Below the pieces are notes generated by a model. That model was not told the DNA's origin and searched no databases. It was given only the letters and a program-made list of their open reading frames with translations. Positions 23,935 to 32,095 of a DNA stretch of 45,171 nucleotides are shown in pieces. The stretch is from Planococcus donghaensis MPA1U2 (GTDB taxonomy: Bacteria; Bacillota; Bacilli; Bacillales_A; Planococcaceae): assembly GCF_000189395.1 (NCBI RefSeq), contig NZ_AEPB01000035.1, forward strand, positions 1-45,171. Reading direction: 5' to 3'. The stretch's first letter is position 1; each line of letters opens with the position of its first letter. Position numbers and translations under genes: made by a program.

Positions 23935-24198
23935 ATGTTGGTGTTCGATAAATTAAAACAATTGATCGCTTTTTATGAGGCTGTCCTTGAATTGCCACAT
24001 CGCACTGAAATTGCACGTGAACTACGAGATGAAGATGATCTCTTTTTGCTCATGCTGTACTCGGAGATGTTGGGAATTCCGAATCCTGTGTATTATTACA
24101 CGCTGGAATTGTATCCGTATATGATAGAAGAATTTCACGATTGGCATTTGCGCATGGGCATGGATAAATCCCCATTGACCGGTATTCGTTGCTGTTAG
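23935..24198 (+). CDS. cory-CC-star family small protein
   Basis: Product of 87 residues, mostly helical and acidic, ending exactly in Gly-Ile-Arg-Cys-Cys-stop. I recall this as the 'cory-CC-star' family, named for the terminal Cys pair, found next to ArsA-type ATPases in Bacilli; function unknown. The middle has HRTEIARELRDEDDLFLLML and PNPVYYYTLELYPYMIEEFH. There are no other cysteines, so the pair is probably functional, for example as a metal or metalloid ligand or redox pair handed to the ATPase (inference). ATG with GAGGTG 5-6 bases upstream; the ATPase starts 24 bases later. Confidence 0.8.
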   Translation: MLVFDKLKQLIAFYEAVLELPHRTEIARELRDEDDLFLLMLYSEMLGIPNPVYYYTLELYPYMIEEFHDWHLRMGMDKSPLTGIRCC

Positions 24199-24222
24199 TT
24201 TTGTTAGGAATGAGGAGAAAAT

Positions 24223-25155
24223 ATGGATGTACTAACTAAAAGCATTATTTTCGTAGGTGGAAAAGGCGGTGTAGGGAAATCGACATCAGCTGCAGCGATT
24301 GCTTGGAGATCTGCCAAAGAAGGATATAAAACGTTATTGATTTCAACAGATCCTGCTCATAATGTAGGAGATATTTTCAACGAACAAATCGGTGGTAAAA
24401 CAAAAGAAATTGCTAATAATTTGTATGCACTTGAAATTGATCCGGAGATTGAAACAGATAATTATATTAAAACGGTAAAAGCCAATATTAAAGGAACCGT
24501 TCATTCGAGCATGATGGAAGAAGTAAACCGTCAACTAGATACGGCAAAAGCTTCTCCAGGTGCAGACGAAGCGGCGTTATTTGATAAGCTGATTCACATC
24601 ATTTTAGAAGAACGTCAAAATTTCGATAAGTTAGTGTTCGACACGGCGCCAACCGGTCATACCATTCGGTTGTTAACATTGCCGGAACTAATGGGTGTTT
24701 GGATTGATGGATTGCTTGAGAAACGTCGCAAAACCAATGAAAACTACTCCCAACTATTAAATGATGGAGAGCCAAGAGAAGATCCGATATACGATGTGTT
24801 AAGAGAGCGTCAAGAGCGATTCTCCAAAGCGCGCGATCTGTTACTTAATGAGAAAGAAACTGGGTTTATCTTTGTGCTAAATCCAGAACGACTTCCTATT
24901 TTAGAAACAAAAAAAGCACTGGATTTATTGCATAATTATCATCTTCACGTCAAAACGCTCATCATTAACAAAGTGTTGCCAGACGAAGCAGATGGAGAGT
25001 TTTTAATGGAACGGAAAAAGCATGAAAAGAAATACATGCAACAAATAGAAGACACATTTTCTACTCAAAAGTTAGTATACGTACCGCTATTTTCACAGGA
25101 TATTATTAGCAAAAAACAATTGGAGTTATTTAGTGATTATTTTAAGGAAGGATGA
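24223..25155 (+). CDS. ArsA-type ATPase, single domain, cysteine-free
   Basis: ATPase of the ArsA/Get3 group, 310 residues, so one nucleotide domain where canonical ArsA has two. P-loop GGKGGVGKST (12-21), STDPAHNVGD (41-50) and DTAPTGHTIRLL (140-151) are intact, so ATP hydrolysis is expected. It contains no cysteine at all: neither the metalloid-binding Cys of ArsA nor the CxxC zinc clamp of Get3. No arsB, arsR or arsC is nearby. It is directly behind the CC-tailed protein and 5 bases before an MDR reductase, suggesting a three-gene unit. Its cargo is unknown. Confidence 0.88.
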   Translation: MDVLTKSIIFVGGKGGVGKSTSAAAIAWRSAKEGYKTLLISTDPAHNVGDIFNEQIGGKTKEIANNLYALEIDPEIETDNYIKTVKANIKGTVHSSMMEEVNRQLDTAKASPGADEAALFDKLIHIILEERQNFDKLVFDTAPTGHTIRLLTLPELMGVWIDGLLEKRRKTNENYSQLLNDGEPREDPIYDVLRERQERFSKARDLLLNEKETGFIFVLNPERLPILETKKALDLLHNYHLHVKTLIINKVLPDEADGEFLMERKKHEKKYMQQIEDTFSTQKLVYVPLFSQDIISKKQLELFSDYFKEG

Positions 25156-25160
25156 ACTAA

Positions 25161-26141
25161 ATGAAAGCATTCGTAATGGAATCCGGTGAGTGGAAGTTAA
25201 AAGAGATAGAAGAGCCAAAAGCGAAATCGGGAGAAGTAGTCGTGTCTTTAAAAGCGGCAGGCATCAACCGCAGAGACTTAGGCTTGATCAAACGTTATGG
25301 AGATAATCCAGAAGCGCTTGTCATTGGATCAGATGGAGCGGGTGTAATCGATACAGTTGGAGAAGATGTAGTCGACTTTGCTTATGGAGACGAAGTGATT
25401 ATTAACCCAGCTTTGCGTTGGTACAAAAATAGCGAAGCACCACCTGCCGAATTTGATATTTTAGGATTGCCTGACCATGGCACATTTGCAGAAAAAATTG
25501 CAATTTCTGTTGAACAATTAGAGAAAAAACCAGCTCATATGAGTTGGGAAGAAGCTGGGAGTTTGGCTTTACCTGCACTGACTGGGTATCGAGCTTTGTA
25601 TACAAAAGGTCAATTGAAAAAAGGAGAAACCTTGTTTATACCGGGAGCAGGAAGCGGGGTTGCAACGTTCCTTATTCAATTTGCGAAAAACTGTGGAGCT
25701 CGTGTAATTGTCACTTCACGAAGTGAAGAAAAGCGTGAATACGCTAAGAAAATCGGAGCCGATATGGCCATTCCGACAGACAGTGATTGGGTGAAAGAGC
25801 TTGAAGGAGAAACGATTGATTTGGTCATCGACAGTGTCGGAGAGGCGACGTTTAATCGTTCACTGGATGTTTTGAAAAAAGGTGGGCGAATCGTTATTTT
25901 TGGAGCCACTACAGACGATATTGTAGATTTCAATCTTCGTAAATTCTTTTACGGACAATACAAATTGTTTGGTTCAACTATGGGAAGTCGAGAAGAGTTA
26001 CGAGCTATGTTAAAGCATATGGAAACTCATAATGTGCGGCCAATCGTAGATAAAATCTATTCATTGGATAAAGCGCAAGAAGCGTTTGATCATTTAGCCT
26101 CAGGCAATCAATTCGGCAAAGTTGTTTTACGGATTAATTAA
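25161..26141 (+). CDS. Zinc-binding-family MDR dehydrogenase (YogA-like)
   Basis: Medium-chain dehydrogenase/reductase of 326 residues. AGINRRDLGLIKRYG and GSDGAGVIDTVGEDV match the N-terminal domain; the cofactor loop is GAGSGVATFLIQFAK. Despite the family name, the usual zinc Cys ligands are missing (one Cys, in KNCGAR), so it is probably zinc-free and NADPH-dependent, as for YogA-like members. ATG 5 bases after the ATPase gene, with AAGGAAGG overlapping that gene's end, so translation is coupled. Confidence 0.87.
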   Translation: MKAFVMESGEWKLKEIEEPKAKSGEVVVSLKAAGINRRDLGLIKRYGDNPEALVIGSDGAGVIDTVGEDVVDFAYGDEVIINPALRWYKNSEAPPAEFDILGLPDHGTFAEKIAISVEQLEKKPAHMSWEEAGSLALPALTGYRALYTKGQLKKGETLFIPGAGSGVATFLIQFAKNCGARVIVTSRSEEKREYAKKIGADMAIPTDSDWVKELEGETIDLVIDSVGEATFNRSLDVLKKGGRIVIFGATTDDIVDFNLRKFFYGQYKLFGSTMGSREELRAMLKHMETHNVRPIVDKIYSLDKAQEAFDHLASGNQFGKVVLRIN

Positions 26142-26162
26142 TACAAAGTGAAACTTTCAGTA

Positions 26163-26200
26163 CAGTCAATCGTATATAAAGAATAAGAAAGAATTGACTG
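26163..26200 (+). promoter_or_regulatory. Inverted repeat around the promoter/leader of the DUF4870 gene
   Basis: CAGTCAAT and ATTGACTG, 8 perfect bases separated by 22, the right arm abutting the ribosome site GGAGG. A possible -10, TATAAA, lies inside at 26175-26180. It could be an operator pair or a leader hairpin; neither is proven. Confidence 0.4.
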
Positions 26201-26212
26201 GAGGTTTAAAAG

Positions 26213-26521
26213 ATGGAGAACACAGGTTTGAAAGTACTTGTCCATGCTAGTGCGTTTTTTGCACCATTTCTTGTCCCGGTTATTGTGTTTCTCATTTCAG
26301 AAGACAAAGAACTTAAAAAGCTGTCAATTCAAGCATTATTGTTCCAACTAGTAATCGGAGCATTGATCTTTATTTCCAGCTGGCTAGTTATTTTCTTAAT
26401 CGGTATTCCAATGCTTATCGTCTTTGGACTGATGGGTGTTATTGTGCCGATCATGGGAATTATCAAAGCACTTAACAACGAATATTTCGACTACCCAATA
26501 GTCGGAAGTTGGTACCAATAA
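26213..26521 (+). CDS. DUF4870 family membrane protein
   Basis: Small integral membrane protein of 102 residues with three hydrophobic helices: LVHASAFFAPFLVPVIVFLI, a middle LLFQLVIGALIFISSWLVIF, and MLIVFGLMGVIVPIMGII. The charged EDKELKKLSIQA loop after helix 1 and the ending NNEYFDYPIVG are typical of DUF4870. Function unknown. ATG with GGAGG 8 bases upstream. Separate from the ATPase operon by 71 bases; ends in a bidirectional terminator. Confidence 0.85.
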   Translation: MENTGLKVLVHASAFFAPFLVPVIVFLISEDKELKKLSIQALLFQLVIGALIFISSWLVIFLIGIPMLIVFGLMGVIVPIMGIIKALNNEYFDYPIVGSWYQ

Positions 26522-26522
26522 G

Positions 26523-26548
26523 AAAAGCCCCGAGGGGCTTTTTTTTAT
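26523..26548. terminator. Bidirectional terminator
   Basis: AAAAGCCC / GGGCTTTT with a CGAG loop and a U run, between the convergent DUF4870 and ytoQ genes; it overlaps the last codon of ytoQ. Confidence 0.9.
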
Positions 26549-26988
26549 TGTTCTAGAATATAAGATAAAGCTTTAATGGCTTGGTCACATGTTTCTACAG
26601 TTACACTCGCTTTTCGAGATAATTCTTTTAACGGATGGTGTAGTTTTTCTGGACGAATGATAATGACCGGCTTGCCTACAGCAAGTGCTGTACTAGCATC
26701 CATAGCGGTATTCCATTGTTTGTATTGTTCCCCAAATAACGCGATAACCAAATCGGCTTTATGCATCAAAACGCCGGTACGCAAATTATTAAAGCTTGAA
26801 GCTGCATGATCTTTAGCAATCGCATCAGGCTGTTCCCCAAGAATGTCTTCGCCGATGTTATCCGAACGTTCATGAATTTCCATTGGACCCACAAAATCGA
26901 TAGGCAAATCCAAAGCAGCCGATTTTTTCTTAATTTCTTCGCGCCACGCACTATGAATTTCTCCAGCAAGATAAACGGTTAATCGCAT
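26545..26988 (-). CDS. ytoQ: YtoQ family protein
   Basis: Cytoplasmic protein of 147 residues matching YtoQ: opens MRLTVYLAGEIHSAWREEI, then VGPMEIHERSDNIGEDILG, and KADLVIALFGEQYKQWNTAM. The fold resembles nucleoside 2-deoxyribosyltransferase-like domains; activity not established. ATG used, with GGAGGG 7 bases upstream (the ATG one codon earlier is also possible). It runs in the same direction as the small WYL-like gene, which ends upstream of it. Confidence 0.9.
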   Translation of the reverse strand: MRLTVYLAGEIHSAWREEIKKKSAALDLPIDFVGPMEIHERSDNIGEDILGEQPDAIAKDHAASSFNNLRTGVLMHKADLVIALFGEQYKQWNTAMDASTALAVGKPVIIIRPEKLHHPLKELSRKASVTVETCDQAIKALSYILEQ

Positions 26989-27043
26989 CATGTCACCCTC
27001 CAAAAGATATTTCTTCAAGTGTATCATAATGATAGAATCGTGC

Positions 27044-27265
27044 TTATATGATCTGGCGCTCTTTATGGATAACGGGCATCACTGAAAGCACATTATCCAT
27101 TTTGAAAGTACGTTTCTTGCGACGAAGAAAGCAGTAAGCTTGAAACGAATCTCCTGTCATCGATAAAATTTTAACGCGACGTTTGCTAATACTGCCATCC
27201 TTTGCGATGTACATCATATCGATTAGTTGCTGGTACTTAAAAGCCTTTTGAATTTGTGCTTTCAT
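27044..27265 (-). CDS. Small WYL-domain-like protein under LexA control
   Basis: Protein of 73 residues made of little more than one WYL-like beta-barrel: LIDMMYIAKDGSISKRRVKI, then AYCFLRRKKRTFKMDNVLSV, following the usual pattern I-x-Y-x-x-x-x-G-x-x-x-x-R and R-x-x-R-x-F. WYL domains sense nucleic acid or ligands and often occur in DNA-damage regulators. It has no helix-turn-helix. ATG with GAGGAGGG 6 bases upstream. A perfect GAAC-N4-GTTC LexA box covers its promoter region, and it is divergent from sbcD, so an SOS role is likely (inference). Confidence 0.75.
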   Translation of the reverse strand: MKAQIQKAFKYQQLIDMMYIAKDGSISKRRVKILSMTGDSFQAYCFLRRKKRTFKMDNVLSVMPVIHKERQII

Positions 27266-27286
27266 GATTAACCCTCCTCATAATAA

Positions 27287-27298
27287 GAACATTTGTTC
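27287..27298. promoter_or_regulatory. LexA (DinR) box
   Basis: GAACATTTGTTC, within a longer palindrome TAATAAGAAC-ATTT-GTTCTTATTA. It matches the Firmicute LexA core GAAC-N4-GTTC. It lies directly downstream of the minus-strand -10, an ideal repressor position for the WYL-like gene, and about 47 bases before the plus-strand -10 of sbcD. Confidence 0.85.
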
Positions 27299-27300
27299 TT

Positions 27301-27329
27301 ATTATAGAACAAAAGACCGATTAAAACAA
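27301..27329 (-). promoter_or_regulatory. SigA promoter of the WYL-like gene
   Basis: Minus strand TTGTTT, 17-base spacer, perfect TATAAT, with the LexA box just after. Confidence 0.65.
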
Positions 27330-27344
27330 GCAGTCTATCTCGTG

Positions 27345-27350
27345 TATAAT
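27345..27350 (+). promoter_or_regulatory. -10 box of the sbcD promoter
   Basis: Perfect TATAAT 46 bases before sbcD; no good -35 is visible (TAAAAC at 17 bases). Confidence 0.5.
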
Positions 27351-27395
27351 GGAACGAACATATATTCTTTTGTAACAACCGAAAGGGGTAATTAG

Positions 27396-28562
27396 ATGAA
27401 ATTTTTTCATACTGCCGACTGGCATTTAGGCAAGCTTGTACAAGGTATTTACATGACAGAAGACCAGCAATTTGTGCTAGAGCAATTTTTAGATGCAATT
27501 AAAGAAGAAAAACCTGATGCTATCATTATTGCTGGCGATCTTTATGACCGTGCAGTTCCTCCTACAGACGCTGTCAATTTGCTTGATGAGTTATTGGCAG
27601 AAATTGTGTTGGAGTTAAAAACGCCAGTTCTTTCAGTAGTAGGAAATCATGACAGTCCTGGAAGACTAAATTTCGGCAGCCGTCTAATGAAAGGTAATGG
27701 AATTCATATCGCTGGTCATGTTCATAAAAATCATCAAGCGGTTGTTTTAAATGATCAGTTTGGGGAAGTTCATTTTCATTTGATTCCGTATGCCGATCCT
27801 TCGATGGTCCGTTATGAATTCGACGATGATACGATTCGCACACACAACGATGCGATGAAGGCTATTACAGAAAATATAAAGTCTGCATACAACCCACATG
27901 CACGTCATGTGTTTGTTGGTCATGCATTTGTAACGCCTCATGGTGAGCAAGAAGAAAATACAAGTGATTCCGAACGACCATTATCCATTGGAGGAGCGGA
28001 ACATGTAGATGCCCACCATTTTGAAGGCTTTCATTACACAGCGTTAGGTCATTTGCATAAAGCCCATTTCGTGTTGAATGAAACCATTCGTTATTCGGGG
28101 TCTCCTTTAAAATATTCAATTTCTGAAGAGCATCATAAAAAAGGCTTTCACATTGTTGAGTTAGATGCACAAGGGGAAGTCACTGTAGAAAAGCGCTTGT
28201 TTACGCCAAAGCGTAATATGCGCACAGTTGAAGGAACTATAGATGAAATTTTGACCCATGAAATTAGTGATGATTATGTGTTTGTCACGTTGTTGGACGA
28301 GACACCTGTGCTATTTCCGATGGAAAAAGTCCGATCCGTGTATCCAAATGCTATGCATGTTGGACGACAAAATTTCTCGGGTACTATGTTGCAAAGTGAG
28401 ACGGGATCACGCCGCAAAATGGATTCTTTGTCTTTATTCCATGCTTTTTACGAAGAAGTAAAAGGTGAAAAGGCAACTAAAGAAACGGTCGACACTTTTA
28501 AAGATGTCCTTGGTGAATTTTTGCGTGAAGAACCGGCTGTAAAAGAAGAGGTGAAGTCATGA
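27396..28562 (+). CDS. sbcD: Exonuclease SbcCD subunit D
   Basis: Nuclease subunit (Mre11 type) of 388 residues. Metal-binding phosphoesterase motifs are intact: HTADWHLGK (residues 5-13), GDLYDR (47-52), GNHDSPGR (83-90), GHAFV, and ALGHLHKAH. With SbcC it opens hairpins and cuts DNA ends during repair and replication. ATG with GAAAGGGG 8 bases upstream. The last four bases overlap the sbcC start (ATGA), the standard coupled arrangement. Confidence 0.96.
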   Translation: MKFFHTADWHLGKLVQGIYMTEDQQFVLEQFLDAIKEEKPDAIIIAGDLYDRAVPPTDAVNLLDELLAEIVLELKTPVLSVVGNHDSPGRLNFGSRLMKGNGIHIAGHVHKNHQAVVLNDQFGEVHFHLIPYADPSMVRYEFDDDTIRTHNDAMKAITENIKSAYNPHARHVFVGHAFVTPHGEQEENTSDSERPLSIGGAEHVDAHHFEGFHYTALGHLHKAHFVLNETIRYSGSPLKYSISEEHHKKGFHIVELDAQGEVTVEKRLFTPKRNMRTVEGTIDEILTHEISDDYVFVTLLDETPVLFPMEKVRSVYPNAMHVGRQNFSGTMLQSETGSRRKMDSLSLFHAFYEEVKGEKATKETVDTFKDVLGEFLREEPAVKEEVKS

Positions 28563-31500
28563 GACCGTTAAAGTTGAAAATGACCGCATTCGGCCCTTAT
28601 AAAAACACTGAAGAAATTGATTTTGCTAATTTGCAAGGAAATCAGCTGTTTGTTATTTCAGGGAGTACGGGTTCAGGTAAAACCACAATTTTTGATGGCA
28701 TCTGCTTTGCTTTGTACGGTTCTGCCAGTGGCTCTGATCGAAGCGAATCACGTATATTAAGAAGTGATTTCGCGAATGACACAACACATACGGCTGTCGA
28801 AATGGAATTCGAAATTCACGATAAAAAATACCGTGTGTTGCGCCAAATGAGCCATGTGAAAAAAGGCAATAAAAGTCCGACTGGAGAGCGCTATGAATTT
28901 TTTGAGCGAACAGAAGAAGGCGAAAAACCAGCTGTAGAACGTCAAATTGTCTCGGAAATCAATCGGCGCATTGAAGAGATTGTTGGTTTGACACAAAATC
29001 AGTTTAGCCAAATTGTTATGTTGCCACAAGGTGAGTTTCGTAAACTTTTAACTTCAGAAACGGACAATAAAGAAGAGATTCTTCGGAAAATATTTAAAAC
29101 AGAACCCTATAAACTGATCAGTGAACGACTAAAGCAAAAAAAGGATGCGGCAGAAAAAATATTTGACCGTGAGCATCACAAGTTGAATATTCATCTCCAG
29201 CAGATTAGCACGTCCTTGCCAGAACGCCAATCGGAACTTTTTGAAGTGTTAGGTCGCGAACATAAAAATATCAATCAAGTGCTAGACGGCCTCCAAAAAG
29301 AGACGGCTTATTACAAAGAGAAAATTAGCGTAGATGAGAAAAAGTACGAAAAGGCTTATCAGCTTCATGCTGACAAAATGACCGCTTATCACGAAGCAAA
29401 AAAATGGAATGACCGTTTTCATGAGCTTGATACAAAAAATGATCAACTCGAACAGCTTGTGCAACGTCAAGCGGAATATGCAGAAAAGGAAAAGGCTTTG
29501 CAATCAGCTGAAAGAGCGAGTTATATAGCGACTATCGAAAGCGTAGTTCATGAGTTAAGCAGCAATGAAGTCGAAAAAAATAAATTGCTGAAAGATGCAA
29601 TTTATCACCAAGAACAAGCACAACAGACAAAAGAAGTAGCAGAAAAGACGTTTCATGTGCAACAGGACCTTCAAGATGAGCGTGACAAATTGAGCGTGCA
29701 GCTTCTGTACTTGCAAAAATTATTGCCAACGATACAAGAGTTAACTGAGGAAAAACAACAGTTAGCACAGCTCGAAACAACCTCAAAACAATCAGAAGAT
29801 CGGTTAAAGCAGGCAGAGAAAGAATTCAGTGAACAAAAAAATGAAAAACAACAACTGGATCAAAAAATCATGGAAATAGAAAAACTTCTGGACGCATCTG
29901 ATGAGATGCAACAAGAGTTAACCGTCGTAACAGAACAATATCGGGTAACAACCGACTATGTTTTATTGAAAGAGCAAAAGCATCAATTGCAAGCGATACA
30001 AGAAGACAAGAAGGTGAAGTTTGAAGAAATAACCGCTGCATATCGACAAGTAGAAACGCAGTGGTTTGCCAACCAAGCGCATGTTTTGGCCGGTCAATTG
30101 CATGCTGGAGAAGCGTGTCCTGTCTGCGGAAGTACCGAACACCCTGGGGCAAACTTGGCTGACTCAGCGCAAGTTGTGACAAAAGAGCAAGTAGAAATGC
30201 TGAAAGCTGACTTTAACCAAGTGGATGGAGAATACCGCAACGTGTCAGCGAAACTGAGTGCGCTAGAAGAGCAATTACAAAACAAAGCGCGCGAATTAGC
30301 GGAACTAAACCTAGAAGTCGAAACACTAAAAGAAGTTTCAACCGAGCTAGAGCAAAGAAAATATCAGTTAACTGAAAAAATAAAAGAACAGCAAGCTCGT
30401 AAGGTGGAGTTGCGAAAATGGAAAGAGCAAGCCGTTTCTTGTTCTGAGAAAATTGAGCAACTAGAGCAAAACAAACAAAAGCTGGCTGCAGAAGTCCAGC
30501 AACATAATTCTTCTTATCAAACAGCTGCAGCAGTTTTTGAAAATGAATTAGCCGCAGTTCCAGAAGAACTACGTGAACTATCTGTATTGAAACAACAATT
30601 GCAACAAGTCATCTCACAAAAACAACAGTATGAGCAAAACTGGAAATCGGCTCAAGAACGCTATCAGAAAGCGAAAGAACAAGTGGCTAGTGCGGAAGTG
30701 TCTGTTCGTCATGCTACGAATACAGCTAAAGAAGTAGAAGAAAAGAGAGCAAATGCTCAGCAACAGTTTGTTCAAGCGCTTGAAAAGTCGTCATTTGAAT
30801 CTGAACAAGCTTATCAACAAGCAAAAATGACAGAAACCGCATTTGTTGCGTTGAAAAAAGAAATTGAAGAATTTAATCAACGCCACCATACGCTAACGCA
30901 ACAAGTAACCGAACTAAAAGAATTGCTAGCGGACAAAAATTTGAAAGACTTAAGTCAAGCAGAAGTTGAGTTAGCTGAACTTAAAGCAGATTACGAAAAT
31001 GCTTTTGCAGAGAAAAACCGGTCACGAGATTACGAAAAGAACGGTAAGGAGTTAATCGACAGTATTCAAAGTGTGATTGAAAAATCGCTGGAAGCAGAGC
31101 AAAACCTCAATCGAATTGCAGATTTGTATAATATGATACGGGGACAAAACGGCTTGAAAATTTCGTTTGAACGCTATTTGCAAATCGAGTATTTGGAACA
31201 AATTATCTTATCTGCTAACGAACGATTGAAAAATTTATCAAATGGTCAATTTTATTTGATTCGCAGCGACCGTCAAGAAGCACGCGGCAAACAAAGTGGT
31301 CTTGGGTTAGATGTTTATGATGCGTATACTGGACAGACGCGAGATGTTAAAACGATGTCTGGGGGAGAGAAGTTTAATGCTTCACTCTGCTTAGCACTTG
31401 GTATGGCAGACGTGATTCAAAGCTTTCAAGGAAATGTCTCAATCGATACAATGTTTATCGATGAAGGGTTCGGATCGCTCGATGAAGAATCACTCAACAA

Positions 31501-31651
31501 ATCGATTGAAACCTTGATTGATTTACAAAAATCTGGACGAATGATCGGTGTTATCTCCCATGTACAAGAACTAAAAGCTGCAATTCCTGCGATATTACAA
31601 GTGGAAAAATCAAAAGAAGGTTATAGTCGGACAAAGTTTGTCATCAAGTAA
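28559..31651 (+). CDS. sbcC: Exonuclease SbcCD subunit C
   Basis: SMC/Rad50-type ATPase of 1030 residues. Walker A GSTGSGKT is at 35-42; two long coiled-coil arms surround the zinc hook CPVCG at 520-524; the ABC signature MSGGEKFNASL begins at 933 and Walker B follows in DTMFIDEGFGSLD. It clamps DNA ends and drives the SbcD nuclease. ATG overlaps the sbcD stop by four bases. No strong terminator is visible after the stop; a new ribosome site and small gene follow after 124 bases. Confidence 0.96.
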   Translation: MRPLKLKMTAFGPYKNTEEIDFANLQGNQLFVISGSTGSGKTTIFDGICFALYGSASGSDRSESRILRSDFANDTTHTAVEMEFEIHDKKYRVLRQMSHVKKGNKSPTGERYEFFERTEEGEKPAVERQIVSEINRRIEEIVGLTQNQFSQIVMLPQGEFRKLLTSETDNKEEILRKIFKTEPYKLISERLKQKKDAAEKIFDREHHKLNIHLQQISTSLPERQSELFEVLGREHKNINQVLDGLQKETAYYKEKISVDEKKYEKAYQLHADKMTAYHEAKKWNDRFHELDTKNDQLEQLVQRQAEYAEKEKALQSAERASYIATIESVVHELSSNEVEKNKLLKDAIYHQEQAQQTKEVAEKTFHVQQDLQDERDKLSVQLLYLQKLLPTIQELTEEKQQLAQLETTSKQSEDRLKQAEKEFSEQKNEKQQLDQKIMEIEKLLDASDEMQQELTVVTEQYRVTTDYVLLKEQKHQLQAIQEDKKVKFEEITAAYRQVETQWFANQAHVLAGQLHAGEACPVCGSTEHPGANLADSAQVVTKEQVEMLKADFNQVDGEYRNVSAKLSALEEQLQNKARELAELNLEVETLKEVSTELEQRKYQLTEKIKEQQARKVELRKWKEQAVSCSEKIEQLEQNKQKLAAEVQQHNSSYQTAAAVFENELAAVPEELRELSVLKQQLQQVISQKQQYEQNWKSAQERYQKAKEQVASAEVSVRHATNTAKEVEEKRANAQQQFVQALEKSSFESEQAYQQAKMTETAFVALKKEIEEFNQRHHTLTQQVTELKELLADKNLKDLSQAEVELAELKADYENAFAEKNRSRDYEKNGKELIDSIQSVIEKSLEAEQNLNRIADLYNMIRGQNGLKISFERYLQIEYLEQIILSANERLKNLSNGQFYLIRSDRQEARGKQSGLGLDVYDAYTGQTRDVKTMSGGEKFNASLCLALGMADVIQSFQGNVSIDTMFIDEGFGSLDEESLNKSIETLIDLQKSGRMIGVISHVQELKAAIPAILQVEKSKEGYSRTKFVIK

Positions 31652-31775
31652 AGTCCAGCAGTAAAGGCGTCTGTGTTTGAAGTACTTGGAAAAAGTGAAT
31701 AATAGAAGTAAGCGATTAAATTATTGCAACCTCGGATTACAGGGACATTAACGAACACCAAAGGAGTTTTAAAAA

Positions 31776-31988
31776 ATGAAAGATTTTAGTTTTAAAACGA
31801 GAATCATTTATTTTGGCGCAATTGCTCTAGTCAGCCTGTCTTTCTTGGCATTGCAGCTTACTGCTGTTATGCAAGGGTCTAATGGGGTAGGCTCTATCAC
31901 TCTTGTGATTTTATGGGCGATTATGGCATTGTTTGGCTTAGCCGGCATTGGATACGCTTTTAAAAGTCGGAACCGTCAGAAAAACTGA
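31776..31988 (+). CDS. Small two-helix membrane protein, unknown
   Basis: Protein of 70 residues with two hydrophobic helices (IIYFGAIALVSLSFLALQL and ITLVILWAIMALFGLAGIGY) and short basic ends; family not recognised. ATG with AAAGGAG 8 bases upstream. It may be the last gene of the sbcDC transcript or have its own promoter, since 124 bases separate them. The terminator stem overlaps its last codons. Confidence 0.75.
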   Translation: MKDFSFKTRIIYFGAIALVSLSFLALQLTAVMQGSNGVGSITLVILWAIMALFGLAGIGYAFKSRNRQKN

Positions 31989-31999
31989 CGGTTTTTTTA
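31971..31999 (+). terminator. Rho-independent terminator
   Basis: AACCGTCAG / CTGACGGTT with U tail, overlapping the coding end. Confidence 0.92.
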
Positions 32000-32095
32000 T
32001 GTGAAAACAAAATAGTTTATAAATTTAAGTAATAAAAGACCTTGCAGAATATATGGTAAAGTTAGAATAGAGTGAAAAAAGCAGGGGGTTATAAG

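Noticed and set aside
24223-25155. Reading the ArsA-type gene as part of an arsenic resistance operon
   Set aside because: No arsR, arsB/acr3, arsC or arsD is nearby, the protein has one nucleotide domain, and it contains no cysteine for metalloid binding.
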